Assembly (NCBI RefSeq): GCF_028473605.1
Contig: NZ_CP097267.1
Span: 5,076,501 to 5,140,500, forward strand
Length of the DNA stretch: 64,000 nucleotides
Direction of reading: 5' to 3'
Origin: Acidovorax sp. NCPPB 3576
Lineage (GTDB): Bacteria > Pseudomonadota > Gammaproteobacteria > Burkholderiales > Burkholderiaceae_C
The notes under the pieces are model-generated. The model saw only the letters and a list, made by a program, of their open reading frames with translations, ran no database searches and had not been told where the DNA came from. The position numbers and the translations under genes are program-made. Positions 1 through 11,951 of the stretch are shown one piece after another (within the stretch, counting starts at the first letter, position 1; the number at the start of each line of letters is the position of its first letter).

Positions 1-1
1 G

Positions 2-298
2 CAGCGCGCACGAACATGCGACTCGGGCCTCGTGACGGTGCCGCGCCTGCCGAAAGACAAGCGCATCATCGTGGTGGCCTGCACGCGCGGCGAACTGTCC
101 ACGGCCCGGTCCGACCGCACGCTCCGGCAGGTCGGCATTGCCCTCTGCCAGTCGGGCCTGTTGTCGGATGGAAAACCCCATGAAACTCCCTGCCAAACCG
201 TGCCGAGCCGCGCCGCGGCCCCTTCCGGCACCGCGGGCCCGGCGGGCCACCCTGGCCCTGCTGGTCCTGACGCTGGCGTGGACGGCGACCCGCCCTGA
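2..298 (+). CDS. C-terminus of an upstream serine hydrolase (partial)
   Basis: The window opens inside a frame that reads VPRLPKDKRIIVVACTRGEL and then a helix-like segment ending VGIALCQSGLL. This resembles the C-terminal strand and helix of the next gene (NAIVVAACAEGLDEM, then FEQVGRAITQTML). I infer the end of a second, tandem class A beta-lactamase-like hydrolase. The frame stays open about 118 bases into the signal peptide of the next gene, and its last 40 or so residues (Pro/Gly/Ala-rich) look like read-through rather than a folded domain. The true stop context and the catalytic part lie outside or cannot be judged here. Confidence 0.45.
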   Translation, partial: QRARTCDSGLVTVPRLPKDKRIIVVACTRGELSTARSDRTLRQVGIALCQSGLLSDGKPHETPCQTVPSRAAAPSGTAGPAGHPGPAGPDAGVDGDPP

Positions 299-1370
299 CA
301 CCGCCCACGCCGCGCCCGCCTGGGCCGACGCGCTGCGCCAGCAGGTGGACCGCATCGAGCAGGCCACGCCCGGCCAGCTGGGCCTGTATGTGAAGCGGCT
401 GGACAACGGCGAGACCTTCGCGCATGCGGCCGACCGGCCCTGGTACCTGGCCTCGTCGGTCAAGCTGCCGGTGGCGATCGCCGTGCTGCAGGAGGCCGAG
501 GCCGGCCGCCTGCGCCTGAACCAGGAACTGGTGCTGCAGGCGCGCGACAAGGTCGATGGCTCGGGCGCCGTGGTGTGGCAGCCCGAAGGCACGCGCCACA
601 GCGTGCAGTCGCTGCTCCAGCGCATGCTGATGGAGAGCGACAACACGGCCGCCAACATGCTCATCCGCGCCGTGGGCGAAGACGCACTGAACCAGCGCGC
701 GCAAGCCCTGCTGGGCGGCCGCGGCGTGGGCCGCATCACCGACTTCACCGAGGTGCGCTACCGGGTCTATGCCGAGGCCCACCCCGACGCGCGCCGGCTC
801 TCCAACATGGACCTGGTGCGCATCGCAGGCGCCCCCGTGGGCCCCAGGCGCCTGCAGGCGCTGGCCCGCACGCTCGGCGTGGCGCCCTCCGCGCTGCGCG
901 TGCAGACCCTGGACGAGGCCTATGACCGCTACTACCGCCAGAACACCAACACCGCCACGCTGGAGGGCTATGGCGCCATGCTGGAAAAGCTGGTGCGCGG
1001 CCAGCTCGTTTCGCCGGCGCACCAGCAGCTGCTCTACAAGGACCTGAAGTTCGACACCTACGACGCCTACCGCCTGGAGGCCGGCCTGCCGCGCACCGTG
1101 CGGTTCATCCACAAGACCGGCACGCAGCTGCACCGGGCCTGCCACATGGGCGTGATCGACCCGCAGGACAACGGCCGCAACGCCATCGTGGTGGCCGCCT
1201 GCGCCGAGGGACTGGACGAAATGAAAGAGGCCGGCAAGGCCTTCGAACAGGTGGGCCGCGCGATCACGCAGACGATGCTGCAGGACCGGATACCGGGCAA
1301 AGGGCGCGGCCTGCCGGGCGAGCCCCAAGGGGCATCAGGCAATAGCGCCAAGGGCTTGGGCCGCCTGTAG
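180..1370 (+). CDS. class A beta-lactamase-like serine hydrolase, exported
   Basis: This 396-residue protein has an N-terminal signal peptide (hydrophobic core ATLALLVLTLAW, cleavage near AHAAPA), so it should act in the periplasm. The three active-site motifs of the beta-lactamase/penicillin-binding fold are present: S-x-x-K as SSVK (about residues 92-95), SDN (about 153-155) and KTG within FIHKTGT near the C-terminus. It is longer than a typical class A beta-lactamase (about 290 residues), and the omega loop (TDFTEVRYRV) is not canonical, so substrate and antibiotic relevance cannot be inferred. The ATG at 180 is preferred because GGAAA lies 5 bases upstream; an in-frame ATG at 168 is possible. 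It follows a partial paralogue, suggesting tandem duplication. Confidence 0.8.
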   Translation: MKLPAKPCRAAPRPLPAPRARRATLALLVLTLAWTATRPDTAHAAPAWADALRQQVDRIEQATPGQLGLYVKRLDNGETFAHAADRPWYLASSVKLPVAIAVLQEAEAGRLRLNQELVLQARDKVDGSGAVVWQPEGTRHSVQSLLQRMLMESDNTAANMLIRAVGEDALNQRAQALLGGRGVGRITDFTEVRYRVYAEAHPDARRLSNMDLVRIAGAPVGPRRLQALARTLGVAPSALRVQTLDEAYDRYYRQNTNTATLEGYGAMLEKLVRGQLVSPAHQQLLYKDLKFDTYDAYRLEAGLPRTVRFIHKTGTQLHRACHMGVIDPQDNGRNAIVVAACAEGLDEMKEAGKAFEQVGRAITQTMLQDRIPGKGRGLPGEPQGASGNSAKGLGRL

Positions 1371-1470
1371 CCGAGCAGCCGCGCTCCATCGCTCGCCGCA
1401 ATCCGCCGCAATCGCGTGGCAGGCAGCGAAGCCATCGTTGTTGCGATCAAACGGCTCTCGATGCAATGGC

Positions 1471-2514
1471 TCACGGGCTGGAAAATGAACGCGGCGCCAA
1501 GCGGCTGAGCGGGTGCTGTCGTGCTTGAAAGCCTGCTTGGCACGACTCCAGACGCGCCCTCTCGGCAGTGGCCTGTGCGGGTTCCGCCGCGAGAGCGATC
1601 AGCGCGTAGCGGTGCGGCACCAGGCCTTTGCCGGGCCAGGTATCCACGACGCCGTATCCCGCAAAACACGCAGAAGCGGCGCGCGCGGCACGGGCCGCAC
1701 GAACGGTGCGGTACGAACCTGCAACCACCGCTTGCACTGCGGGAGCAAATGGTTCCTCGGAAAACTCCTGCCGCTTGGCACTCCATGCGAGCCGGTGGAC
1801 AGACACCTTGTCGGCCGCATCGCCATCGGGAGAAAAGAACACAGCAAAGTGCGCGGGCGCGTGGCCTGGCGAAACCGTGACGTGGGAAACATAAGGGCCC
1901 TGCGGTTCGCTGCGCGACCATGCCATCTTCAACGTCCCATGAGATGCCACGTACAGCGCGTGGCGGCGCTTGGGGTGCTCGAACCCTGCCGTCTGCGTGA
2001 CCAGCAAGGCGCGCGCACCGAAGGGCTTGCCGGGGTCCAGAGGCACGGCGCTGGCCGACACGGTGATCGTGCTTTCCGCCTCGCCAGTGACCCAGACCCG
2101 GGGCGCGGCGTTGGATGCCAGAAAAGGCCCGGCCCTCGACTGCAGAGCGGCCAACGGGTGCGCGGGCGCCGCGGAGGCCCGCCATCCCAGCACCGCAACG
2201 CCAGCGCGGCCTGCAACCCAGGCTGCATCTGCCACCTCGGCCCCGGACCACAGGCGAACCTCGAAAGGACAAGGCGCATCGTTGCAAGGGGAGAGGGAAA
2301 GTTCGTAGCCCTGCCGCACCGCTGCCCCTGGCTGGCCATTCACCGAAAAAGACTCCAGCACCTGCCGAGACGGAACGTCCTTCGCGGATGCCGCGCCCGA
2401 TCCCCATGCCGCCAGCAAAACGCACGCCAGCATCCAAGCCGCATGGGCTGCCGACAGAGGGCCAGGTGACAGGCAGGCCATGCGCAGCAGCGATGGGCGG
2501 GAAACCACAGGCAT
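1471..2514 (-). CDS. exported protein of unknown function
   Basis: The 347-residue product has a long N-region, then a hydrophobic stretch (AAWMLACVLLAAWGSG) followed by AASAKD, which looks like a signal peptide. The mature part has one CxxxxC pair (SPCNDAPCPF) and no family motif I recognise. The start is uncertain: a GTG at 2547 would overlap the end of recQ by 17 bases, the ATG at 2514 lies before the signal sequence, and an ATG at 2481 is also possible. No ribosome binding site decides between them. It lies directly downstream of recQ on the same strand and may be co-transcribed, but nothing links the two functionally. Confidence 0.6.
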   Translation of the reverse strand: MPVVSRPSLLRMACLSPGPLSAAHAAWMLACVLLAAWGSGAASAKDVPSRQVLESFSVNGQPGAAVRQGYELSLSPCNDAPCPFEVRLWSGAEVADAAWVAGRAGVAVLGWRASAAPAHPLAALQSRAGPFLASNAAPRVWVTGEAESTITVSASAVPLDPGKPFGARALLVTQTAGFEHPKRRHALYVASHGTLKMAWSRSEPQGPYVSHVTVSPGHAPAHFAVFFSPDGDAADKVSVHRLAWSAKRQEFSEEPFAPAVQAVVAGSYRTVRAARAARAASACFAGYGVVDTWPGKGLVPHRYALIALAAEPAQATAERARLESCQAGFQARQHPLSRLAPRSFSSP

Positions 2515-2530
2515 CGTCAGGAAGGCGGCC

Positions 2531-4489
<1,959 letters not shown>

Positions 4490-4769
4490 AATCGAATACT
4501 CTCTTTTTGATAGCAAATCGCCCTAGTGGAATATGCGCCAGAGGCCGATTGGATAGGAATTCCCCGGCCCCGCCGCGCCGGGCGGCCCACCAGGAAAGGC
4601 GCTTATTGTGCGCCGGCCCCGCGCCCCCGCCATCGGCCGGTGGCCCCCAACGATTCGCAACGCGAATGGATCGCTCCGATTATTCAATTGGACGCGAATC
4701 GCTGCGCCGGACAAGATGCCTTCAGCCCCGGCACAGGGGCATGGCCTACCGACCCAGGAGACAAACGAC

Positions 4770-5741
4770 ATGAAGCACCTCATCCCGGCCCTGCTGGCAG
4801 CCTGCGGCCTGGCCGCCGCCGTGGCGCCCGCACGGGCCCAGCAGCCGCCGTACCCCAACGCCCCCATCACCCTGATCGTGCCGTTCGCGGCCGGCAGCGG
4901 CACGGACTCGGTCGCGCGCACCGTCGGGCAAAAGCTCGCGGAGCGCCTGAAGCAGCCCGTGCTGGTGGACAACAAGCCCGGCGCCAACGCGCAGGTGGCC
5001 GCGCAGATCGCGGCCAAGGCCAAGCCGGACGGCTACACGCTGTTCATGACCACCAACACGTCGCACTCGGCCAACCCGGCGCTCTACAGCCACCTGAAGT
5101 ACGACCCCATCAAGGACTTCACGCCCGTGGCGCGGGTGGGCGAGCTGCCCTTCGCGCTGGCGGTGCACCCCGGCGTGCCGGCGAAGACGCTGGCCGAACT
5201 GATCGACTACGCGCGCGCCAACCCGGGCAAGCTGAGCTACGCCACGCCCAACAGCACCTCGCTGGTGGCGATGGAGAGCATCAAGCACATCGCCCAGGTC
5301 GATGTGCTGAGCATCCCCTACAAGTCCAGCCCCCAGGCCATGACGGACCTGGTGGGCGGGCAGGTGCAGGTCTACGTGGCCGACCTGGGTTCGGGCAAGA
5401 GCATGCTCACCAGCGACAAGGTGCGCACGCTGGGCATCACCACCACGCAGCCCTCGCCCCTGCTGCCGGGCGTGCCGCCGATCGGGCAGACGGTGAAGGG
5501 CTTCGACCTCACGTCGTGGAACGGCATCTTCGGGCCGGCCGGCATGCCGCCGGCCATCGTGAACCGCCTGAACACGGAGCTGCAGGCCGTGCTGGCCGAA
5601 AAGGACACGCAGGACAAGCTCGCGCAGATCGGCTTCCAGGTGTGGCCCAGCAAGACGCCGCAGGAATTCGCGACCTACGTGGCCGACCAGTTGGCCCACT
5701 GGCGCACGCTGATCCAGCAGGCCCGCATCCAGCCCGAATGA
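4770..5741 (+). CDS. Bug/TctC family periplasmic solute receptor
   Basis: The 323-residue protein has a signal peptide (MKHLIPALLAACGLAAA, cut after ARAQ) and family features of Bug receptors: YPNAPITLIVPFAAGSGTD near the N-terminus, the PDGYTLFM segment, and the C-terminal FGPAGMPPAIVNRLN. These proteins bind carboxylates or related small ligands for tripartite tricarboxylate-type uptake or sensing. AGGAG precedes the ATG at a good distance. No TctA/TctB permease genes are nearby, which is common for Bug genes. The following CoA-transferase and acyl-CoA dehydrogenase suggest that the ligand is an organic acid activated to a CoA thioester. Confidence 0.88.
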   Translation: MKHLIPALLAACGLAAAVAPARAQQPPYPNAPITLIVPFAAGSGTDSVARTVGQKLAERLKQPVLVDNKPGANAQVAAQIAAKAKPDGYTLFMTTNTSHSANPALYSHLKYDPIKDFTPVARVGELPFALAVHPGVPAKTLAELIDYARANPGKLSYATPNSTSLVAMESIKHIAQVDVLSIPYKSSPQAMTDLVGGQVQVYVADLGSGKSMLTSDKVRTLGITTTQPSPLLPGVPPIGQTVKGFDLTSWNGIFGPAGMPPAIVNRLNTELQAVLAEKDTQDKLAQIGFQVWPSKTPQEFATYVADQLAHWRTLIQQARIQPE

Positions 5742-5761
5742 ACGACATCCCCCTGAGCGGC

Positions 5762-5870
5762 GTTGCCGCTTCCCCCTTGCTCTCGCATCGCTGCGCGCTG
5801 CGGGAAGGGGGACGACGCCAGCGCGGCGGGGCGGCCCTTGCGCGGCGTCTGCTCGCGCGGGCCGCACCGG
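5762..5870. repeat. intergenic palindromic GC-rich element
   Basis: Between the Bug gene and the CoA-transferase, inverted arms CTTCCCCCTT and GGGAAGGGGG flank a region that continues into GGGGCGGCCCTTGCGCGGCG. From memory this resembles dispersed intergenic elements of Acidovorax and relatives. It could fold as RNA between the two genes; no coding potential is apparent. Confidence 0.45.
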
Positions 5871-5912
5871 TGGCACCGGCCGCTGCCCCTGTCAGACGTT
5901 CTGGAGAATGGC

Positions 5913-7166
5913 ATGACCGACAACACGCATAGCACTTCACCCACCGGCCCCCTGGCGGGCGTGCGGATCCTGGACCTGACCTCGGTCATCATGGGCCCGT
6001 TCGCCACGCAGATCCTCGCGCAGCTGGGCGCGGAGGTCATCAAGGTGGAGACGCCCGACGGCGACAACATGCGCCATGTGGGCCCCATGCGCCACCCCGG
6101 CATGGGCCACATCTTCCTGCATGCCAACGCGGGCAAGCGCAGCATCGCGCTGGACCTCAAGCACCCGGAGGGCCGCGAGGCCGCGCTGCGGCTGGCCGAG
6201 CGCTGCGACGTGTTGATCAGCAACGTGCGCCCGCAGGCCCTGGCGCGGCTGGGCCTGGACCCGGCCAGCGTGGCCGCGCGCAACCCGCGCCTGATCCACG
6301 TGAGCTGCTGCGGCTTCGACCAGGAAGGCCCCGACGCGGCCCGCCCCGCCTACGACGACCTGATCCAGGGCGCCACCGGCATCCCGTGGCTCATGCAGCG
6401 CTACGGCGCGCCCGAGCCGGCCTATGCGCCCACCACGCTGTCGGACCGGGTGACTGGGCTGCATGCGGTGTACGCGGTGACGGCGGCGCTCTATGCCCGC
6501 GAAAAGACGGGGCAGGGCCAGGCCATCGTCGTGCCCATGTTCGAGGCCATGGCGCAGTTCATCCTGGGCGACCACATGGCGGGCCTGACCTTCGAGCCGC
6601 CGCAGGGCGAGGCCGGCTACGCCCGGCTGCTGACCACGCACCGCAAGCCCTACGCGACGGCCGACGGCATGCTCTGTGTGCTGATCTACAACGACAAGCA
6701 CTGGCGCAGCTTCTTCGCAGCCATCGGCGAGATCGGCGAGGCGCAGGGCCTCGCGCAGGACCCGCGCTTTGCCACGCACGGCGCCCGCGCGGCGAACATC
6801 GATGCCGTCTATGCCGAGGTGGCGCGCATCCTGCGCACCCGCACCACGGCCCAGTGGCAGGCGCTGCTGGATGCCGCCGACGTGCCGCACATGCCGATGA
6901 ACTCGCCGGCCGACCTGCTCACCAACCCGCAGTTGCGCGCCACGGGCTTCCTGCACGACAGCGTGCACCCCACCGAGGGGCCCATGCACGCCATGGCCCA
7001 TCCCACGCGCTGGTCGGCCACTCCGCCGCCCCGCACCCTGGCACCGGCGCCGCAACTGGGCCAGCACACCCGCGCCCTGCTGGCCGAGGCCGGCTACACC
7101 CCCACCCAGATCGACGCCCTGCTCGCGCAAAACGCCTGCCACGCCGCCACCGGAGAACCCGCATGA
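5913..7166 (+). CDS. CaiB/BaiF family CoA-transferase
   Basis: This 417-residue protein is a class III CoA-transferase, moving CoA from one thioester to a free acid. It opens with GPLAGVRILDLTSVIMGPFA and carries the family segments QLGAEVIKVE, LDLKHPEGREA and AYDDLIQGATG, the last with the catalytic-type aspartate. GGAG lies just upstream of the ATG. It overlaps the next gene by ATGA, so the cluster is translationally coupled. The substrate is not evident. With the Bug receptor upstream and acyl-CoA dehydrogenase downstream it probably activates an imported carboxylic acid. Confidence 0.9.
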   Translation: MTDNTHSTSPTGPLAGVRILDLTSVIMGPFATQILAQLGAEVIKVETPDGDNMRHVGPMRHPGMGHIFLHANAGKRSIALDLKHPEGREAALRLAERCDVLISNVRPQALARLGLDPASVAARNPRLIHVSCCGFDQEGPDAARPAYDDLIQGATGIPWLMQRYGAPEPAYAPTTLSDRVTGLHAVYAVTAALYAREKTGQGQAIVVPMFEAMAQFILGDHMAGLTFEPPQGEAGYARLLTTHRKPYATADGMLCVLIYNDKHWRSFFAAIGEIGEAQGLAQDPRFATHGARAANIDAVYAEVARILRTRTTAQWQALLDAADVPHMPMNSPADLLTNPQLRATGFLHDSVHPTEGPMHAMAHPTRWSATPPPRTLAPAPQLGQHTRALLAEAGYTPTQIDALLAQNACHAATGEPA

Positions 7167-7567
7167 ACCCCGCCACCACCCCCCCGCCCCGCTACCGCGT
7201 GCGCGCCGCCCAGGTGCCCAGCTACCAGCCCGCCAACCACCACCACACGCACAACCAGCGCCTGATCGGCCCCGAGACGGTGGGCGCGCAGCAGATGGAA
7301 GTGCTGCTGGGCACGCTGCACCAGGGCGGCGGCGCCCTGCCCCACGCCCATCCGGGCATCGAGCAGTCGTGCTACCTGCTCGAAGGCACGGCCCGCGCCG
7401 AAGTGGCGGGCGAAGCCTTCGACATGGTGCCGGGCGACATGTGCTTCTTTCCGGCCGACCAGATGCATGTCTTCACCGTGACCAGCGACACCCCCGTGAA
7501 GCTGCTGGTGATCTACAGCCCGCCCTACGGCGAGTCGCCCGACAAGGTGATCCGGCCCGCCCCATGA
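7163..7567 (+). CDS. cupin-domain protein
   Basis: This 134-residue single-domain cupin has motif 1 (GGGALPHAHPGIEQSCYLLEG) and motif 2 (PGDMCFFPADQMHVFT), with His residues placed to bind a metal. Small cupins of this kind act as isomerases, dioxygenases or sensors, and sequence alone does not decide. Its start codon overlaps the stop of the CoA-transferase and its stop overlaps the start of the acyl-CoA dehydrogenase (ATGA at both), so it belongs to the same catabolic operon. Confidence 0.82.
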   Translation: MNPATTPPPRYRVRAAQVPSYQPANHHHTHNQRLIGPETVGAQQMEVLLGTLHQGGGALPHAHPGIEQSCYLLEGTARAEVAGEAFDMVPGDMCFFPADQMHVFTVTSDTPVKLLVIYSPPYGESPDKVIRPAP

Positions 7568-8727
7568 ACTTCGACTTCTCTCCCGAACACGCCCAGATCC
7601 AGGACGCGATCGAGCGCGTGTGCGCCCCGTTCGATGCCGACTACTGGCTGCGCCGCGACCGCGAAGGCGGCTTTCCGGAGGACTTCCACCGCGCGCTGGC
7701 CGACGCCGGCTGGCTGGGCATCGCCATGCCCGAGGCCTATGGCGGCGCCGGCCTGGGGATCCGCGAGGCCGCGCTGATGATGCACACGATCTCGGCCACC
7801 GGCGCCGGCCTGTCGGGCGCATCGGCCGTGCACATGAACATCTTCGGCCTGCACCCGGTGGTGGTGTTCGGCACCGAGGAACAAAAGGCACGCTGGCTGC
7901 CGCCGCTGATCGCGGGCCGCGACAAGGCCTGCTTCGGCGTGACCGAACCCGACACCGGGCTGAACACGCTCCGGCTCAAGACCCGCGCGGTGCGGGAAGG
8001 CGACCACTACGTGGTGCACGGCCAGAAGGTCTGGATCAGCACCGCGCAGGTGGCCAGCAAGATCCTGCTGCTGGCGCGCACCACGCCGGTGGAGGAATGC
8101 CGCGGCACCGAGGGCCTGAGCCTGTTCTACACCGACCTGGACCGCCGCACGGTCGAGGTGCGCGAGATCGACAAGCTGGGCCGCAAATGCGTGGATTCGA
8201 ACCAGGTGTTCATCGACGGCCTGCGCATTCCCGTGGAAGACCGCGTGGGCGAGGAAGGCCAGGGCTTCCAGTACATCCTGCACGGCCTGAACCCCGAGCG
8301 CATCCTGATCGCCAGCGAAGCCGTGGGACTGGGCCGCGCGGCGCTGGCGCGCGCCGCGGGCTATGCCAGGGAGCGCGAGGTGTTCGGCCGCCCCATTGGC
8401 CAGAACCAGGGCATCCAGCACCCGCTGGCGCTGTCGTGGATGGAGCTGGAGGCCGCGCACCTCATGGTGCAGAAAGCCGCATGGCTGTACGACCAGCACC
8501 TGCCATGCGCGGCCGAGGCCAACGCGGCCAAGTACCTGGCGGCCGAGGCCTGCTACCACGCCTGCGAGCGCGCCATCTTCACCCACGGCGGCATGGGCTA
8601 CGCCAAGGAATACCACGTGGAGCGCTACCTGCGCGAGTCGTGGATCCCGCGCCTGGCGCCGGTGAGCCCGCAGCTCATCCTGTGCTTCATCGCCGAGAAG
8701 GTGCTGGGCCTGCCGAAATCCTATTGA
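7564..8727 (+). CDS. acyl-CoA dehydrogenase
   Basis: This 387-residue flavoprotein should introduce an alpha-beta double bond into an acyl-CoA. It has the three-part family layout: N-terminal helical region, the flavin-contact segment CFGVTEPDTG with VHGQKVWIS, and the C-terminal helical region with REVFGRPIGQNQGIQ and THGGMGYAKEYHVER. It is the last gene of the CoA-transferase/cupin/dehydrogenase operon. The chain-length or branched-acid preference cannot be read from the sequence. Confidence 0.9.
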   Translation: MNFDFSPEHAQIQDAIERVCAPFDADYWLRRDREGGFPEDFHRALADAGWLGIAMPEAYGGAGLGIREAALMMHTISATGAGLSGASAVHMNIFGLHPVVVFGTEEQKARWLPPLIAGRDKACFGVTEPDTGLNTLRLKTRAVREGDHYVVHGQKVWISTAQVASKILLLARTTPVEECRGTEGLSLFYTDLDRRTVEVREIDKLGRKCVDSNQVFIDGLRIPVEDRVGEEGQGFQYILHGLNPERILIASEAVGLGRAALARAAGYAREREVFGRPIGQNQGIQHPLALSWMELEAAHLMVQKAAWLYDQHLPCAAEANAAKYLAAEACYHACERAIFTHGGMGYAKEYHVERYLRESWIPRLAPVSPQLILCFIAEKVLGLPKSY

Positions 8728-8778
8728 ACGCCGCAGGCCGCTTTCGGCGCTGCGGGCCGCGCTGGCATCATCGCCGCC

Positions 8779-9672
8779 ATGAAACTGCACCTCCTGCGCT
8801 ACTTCGCCGTGCTGGCCGAGGAACTGCACTTCGGCCGGGCCGCCGAGCGGCTGGCCATCACGCAGCCGCCGCTCAGCTCGGGCATCAAGGCGCTGGAGGA
8901 CGAACTGGGCGTGCGGCTGTTCGAGCGCACGAGCAAGCAGGTGGCGCTCACGCCCGCCGGCCATGCCTACCTGGCCGAGGTGCGCGTGGCGCTCGACCGC
9001 GTGGCCCGCGCCGGCGAGACGGCCCGCGCCGTGGCCGCGGGGCAGCGCGGCCGGCTGGACATCGGCTTCACCGGCTCCATGGTGTACCGCGACATGCCCG
9101 CCATCGTGCGCGCCTTCGGCGAGCGCGCGCCGGGCATCGAGGTCAACCTGCGCGAGATGTCCTCGGGCGAGCAGCTCGAAGCCCTGCTGCACCGGCAGTT
9201 GCATGCCGGCTTCATCAACACCAGCGTGGTGCCCGACCGGCTGCGCAGCCTGCCGCTGGCCGAGGACCACTTCGTCTGCTGCCTGCCCGAAGGCCACGCC
9301 ATGGCCGCGGCGGCGCAGGTGGACCTGCGCGCGCTGGCGGCCGAAACCTTCGTGATGTTCTCGCGCGATGTGGCGCCGGCCAACCACGACAACGTGATCG
9401 CGCTCTTTCACCGCGCCGGCATCCACCCGCACACGCGCCATGCCACGCGGCAGTGGCTCACCGTCGTCGCGCTGGTGGCACTGCGCATGGGCGTGGCGCT
9501 GGTGCCGGCCTCCATGGCGCAGGCGGCGGTCAAGGGCGTGCGTTTCGTGCCCATCGCCGATCTGCACCACCCCACGGTGGGCGTGCTGGCGTGGCATGAA
9601 GAGGCCGTTCCCCCGGCACTGCAGACGTTTCTGGACGTGGCGGCCACTGCGGCGTTGGGCCACCCGGCCTGA
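8779..9672 (+). CDS. LysR family transcriptional regulator
   Basis: The 297-residue protein starts with the LysR winged helix ([20 protein letters not shown], then [18 protein letters not shown]) and has a periplasmic-binding-like effector domain. The N-terminus resembles the BenM/CatM-type group that responds to aromatic or dicarboxylic ligands, but this is only an inference. It lies 51 bases after the acyl-CoA dehydrogenase on the same strand and is the obvious candidate regulator for that operon. Confidence 0.88.
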   Translation: MKLHLLRYFAVLAEELHFGRAAERLAITQPPLSSGIKALEDELGVRLFERTSKQVALTPAGHAYLAEVRVALDRVARAGETARAVAAGQRGRLDIGFTGSMVYRDMPAIVRAFGERAPGIEVNLREMSSGEQLEALLHRQLHAGFINTSVVPDRLRSLPLAEDHFVCCLPEGHAMAAAAQVDLRALAAETFVMFSRDVAPANHDNVIALFHRAGIHPHTRHATRQWLTVVALVALRMGVALVPASMAQAAVKGVRFVPIADLHHPTVGVLAWHEEAVPPALQTFLDVAATAALGHPA

Positions 9673-9747
9673 CAAGCGCAGAAGGTGGCCGGCGGTGCGA
9701 TGGCGGCGCTGGCCCTGCGATGGGCGCACACAGCCGCCGTCACGCCA

Positions 9748-10584
9748 TCAGCGGCTCTTCAGCAGGAACCGGCGATGCAGCGGCTGCAACGGGCGCGCAT
9801 TGAATGGATACACGCGCTCGAACGCATCGATCTGCGCGGCAGAGACCTGCAGCGGCGCATTCAGCACCACCCAGTCCACCGTTTCGGAGCAGGGCGGCGT
9901 GGTGAGCGATCCTTCGTAACGGAAGAAGCGGCGGTGCTTTTGAAGCGGAAGAAAGTCGCTGGCCTTGACCGACGCATTGGCCACGGCCTGGGTCTGGCCC
10001 TTGGCCTTGGGCATGGCGTCCAGCACCCGCTGGAACGCGGGGTTGGGCTTGCCGGTTTCGAAGAAGATGGCCAGCACGCCCAGTGTGCCGTCCGGGCCCT
10101 GGTGGACGATGTGGGCCTCCATCGGAAAGCGCCGGCCGTTCAGCAAATGCTCGCTGGGGTGATGGAAATGGATCTGCAGCGCAGCGTAGTCGCGGCCACC
10201 GGCACGCATCGTTCCGCCGCCGGGAAGGTCCAGCTGGATGGAATGCCCGGTGTTGCGCACCGCCATCGGCACCGGCCGGTAGTCCAGTCGCAAGGGGCCC
10301 AGATCGGCCGCCACCGCATGCTGAAGATCGACCGGGCTGTTCTGTTGCCCGCTGCCGCACAGCGCGTTTTCCTTGGCCAGGTCCGCCCAATGCTCGGCGC
10401 CTTCCGGGCCGGTGTAACCCCACTCATGCCCGTCGTGTTGCGCCGTCTCGTGCGACTCGACAGGGGCCGCGGCGGGAAGCTCGGGCGTCTGCGCTCCAGC
10501 GGCCGCGCTCCAGACGGTGGCAAGGCCCAGGCAAAGGGGCCGGATTCGGCGAAGGAACGAAGGCGGGGCGCGATGAAGGGGCAT
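9748..10584 (-). CDS. alpha-class carbonic anhydrase, periplasmic
   Basis: The 278-residue protein has a signal peptide (RIRPLCLGLATVWSAAAGAQ) and the alpha-carbonic anhydrase fold motifs: WADLAKENALCGSGQQNSPV, zinc ligands in QIHFHHPSEH and EAHIVH, and the late strand LTTPPCSETVDWVVL. It interconverts CO2 and bicarbonate in the periplasm. Two conserved Cys (ALCGSG and PPCSE) probably form the usual disulphide. The ATG at 10584 is preceded by GGAA at a suitable distance; ATG 10596 and TTG 10602 are in-frame alternatives. It is transcribed divergently from the metH-type gene. Confidence 0.9.
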   Translation of the reverse strand: MPLHRAPPSFLRRIRPLCLGLATVWSAAAGAQTPELPAAAPVESHETAQHDGHEWGYTGPEGAEHWADLAKENALCGSGQQNSPVDLQHAVAADLGPLRLDYRPVPMAVRNTGHSIQLDLPGGGTMRAGGRDYAALQIHFHHPSEHLLNGRRFPMEAHIVHQGPDGTLGVLAIFFETGKPNPAFQRVLDAMPKAKGQTQAVANASVKASDFLPLQKHRRFFRYEGSLTTPPCSETVDWVVLNAPLQVSAAQIDAFERVYPFNARPLQPLHRRFLLKSR

Positions 10585-10661
10585 TTTCGATTCCATAAGC
10601 AATGAACCACAAGAGACCCATATTACCTTTTAATACATTTGCGCGTTGCAACCAGCGCGGA

Positions 10662-10697
10662 GGCATTCAAGGCATTCAAGGCATTCAAGGCATTCAA
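10662..10697. repeat. four tandem copies of a 9-bp unit
   Basis: GGCATTCAA occurs four times without interruption, followed by a partial fifth GGC, 44 bases before the metH-type start. The unit is a multiple of three, so copy number changes would alter spacing in the leader but not a reading frame through it. Confidence 0.85.
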
Positions 10698-10740
10698 GGC
10701 GTGCGGCGGGCAGCGGTGCGGCGGTTCTTACAATTCACCC

Positions 10741-11805
<1,065 letters not shown>

Positions 11806-11951
11806 CAGCCCAAGAAGCATCGCGCGCGAAGGGTTTGGCACGGTCCATCGTTGAACACGGCAACGCCCGGCCGGGCAAGACACGCCGCTTTCCTACCGGA
11901 TGAGCGGGCGTTCGCCCTTACGATCCGCCGTCCCCACTCCGATGGCGTGCC

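Noticed and set aside
180..1370. Calling the serine hydrolase an antibiotic-resistance beta-lactamase
   Set aside because: The length and omega-loop region differ from classical class A enzymes, and the three motifs are shared with other serine hydrolases and peptidases of the fold.
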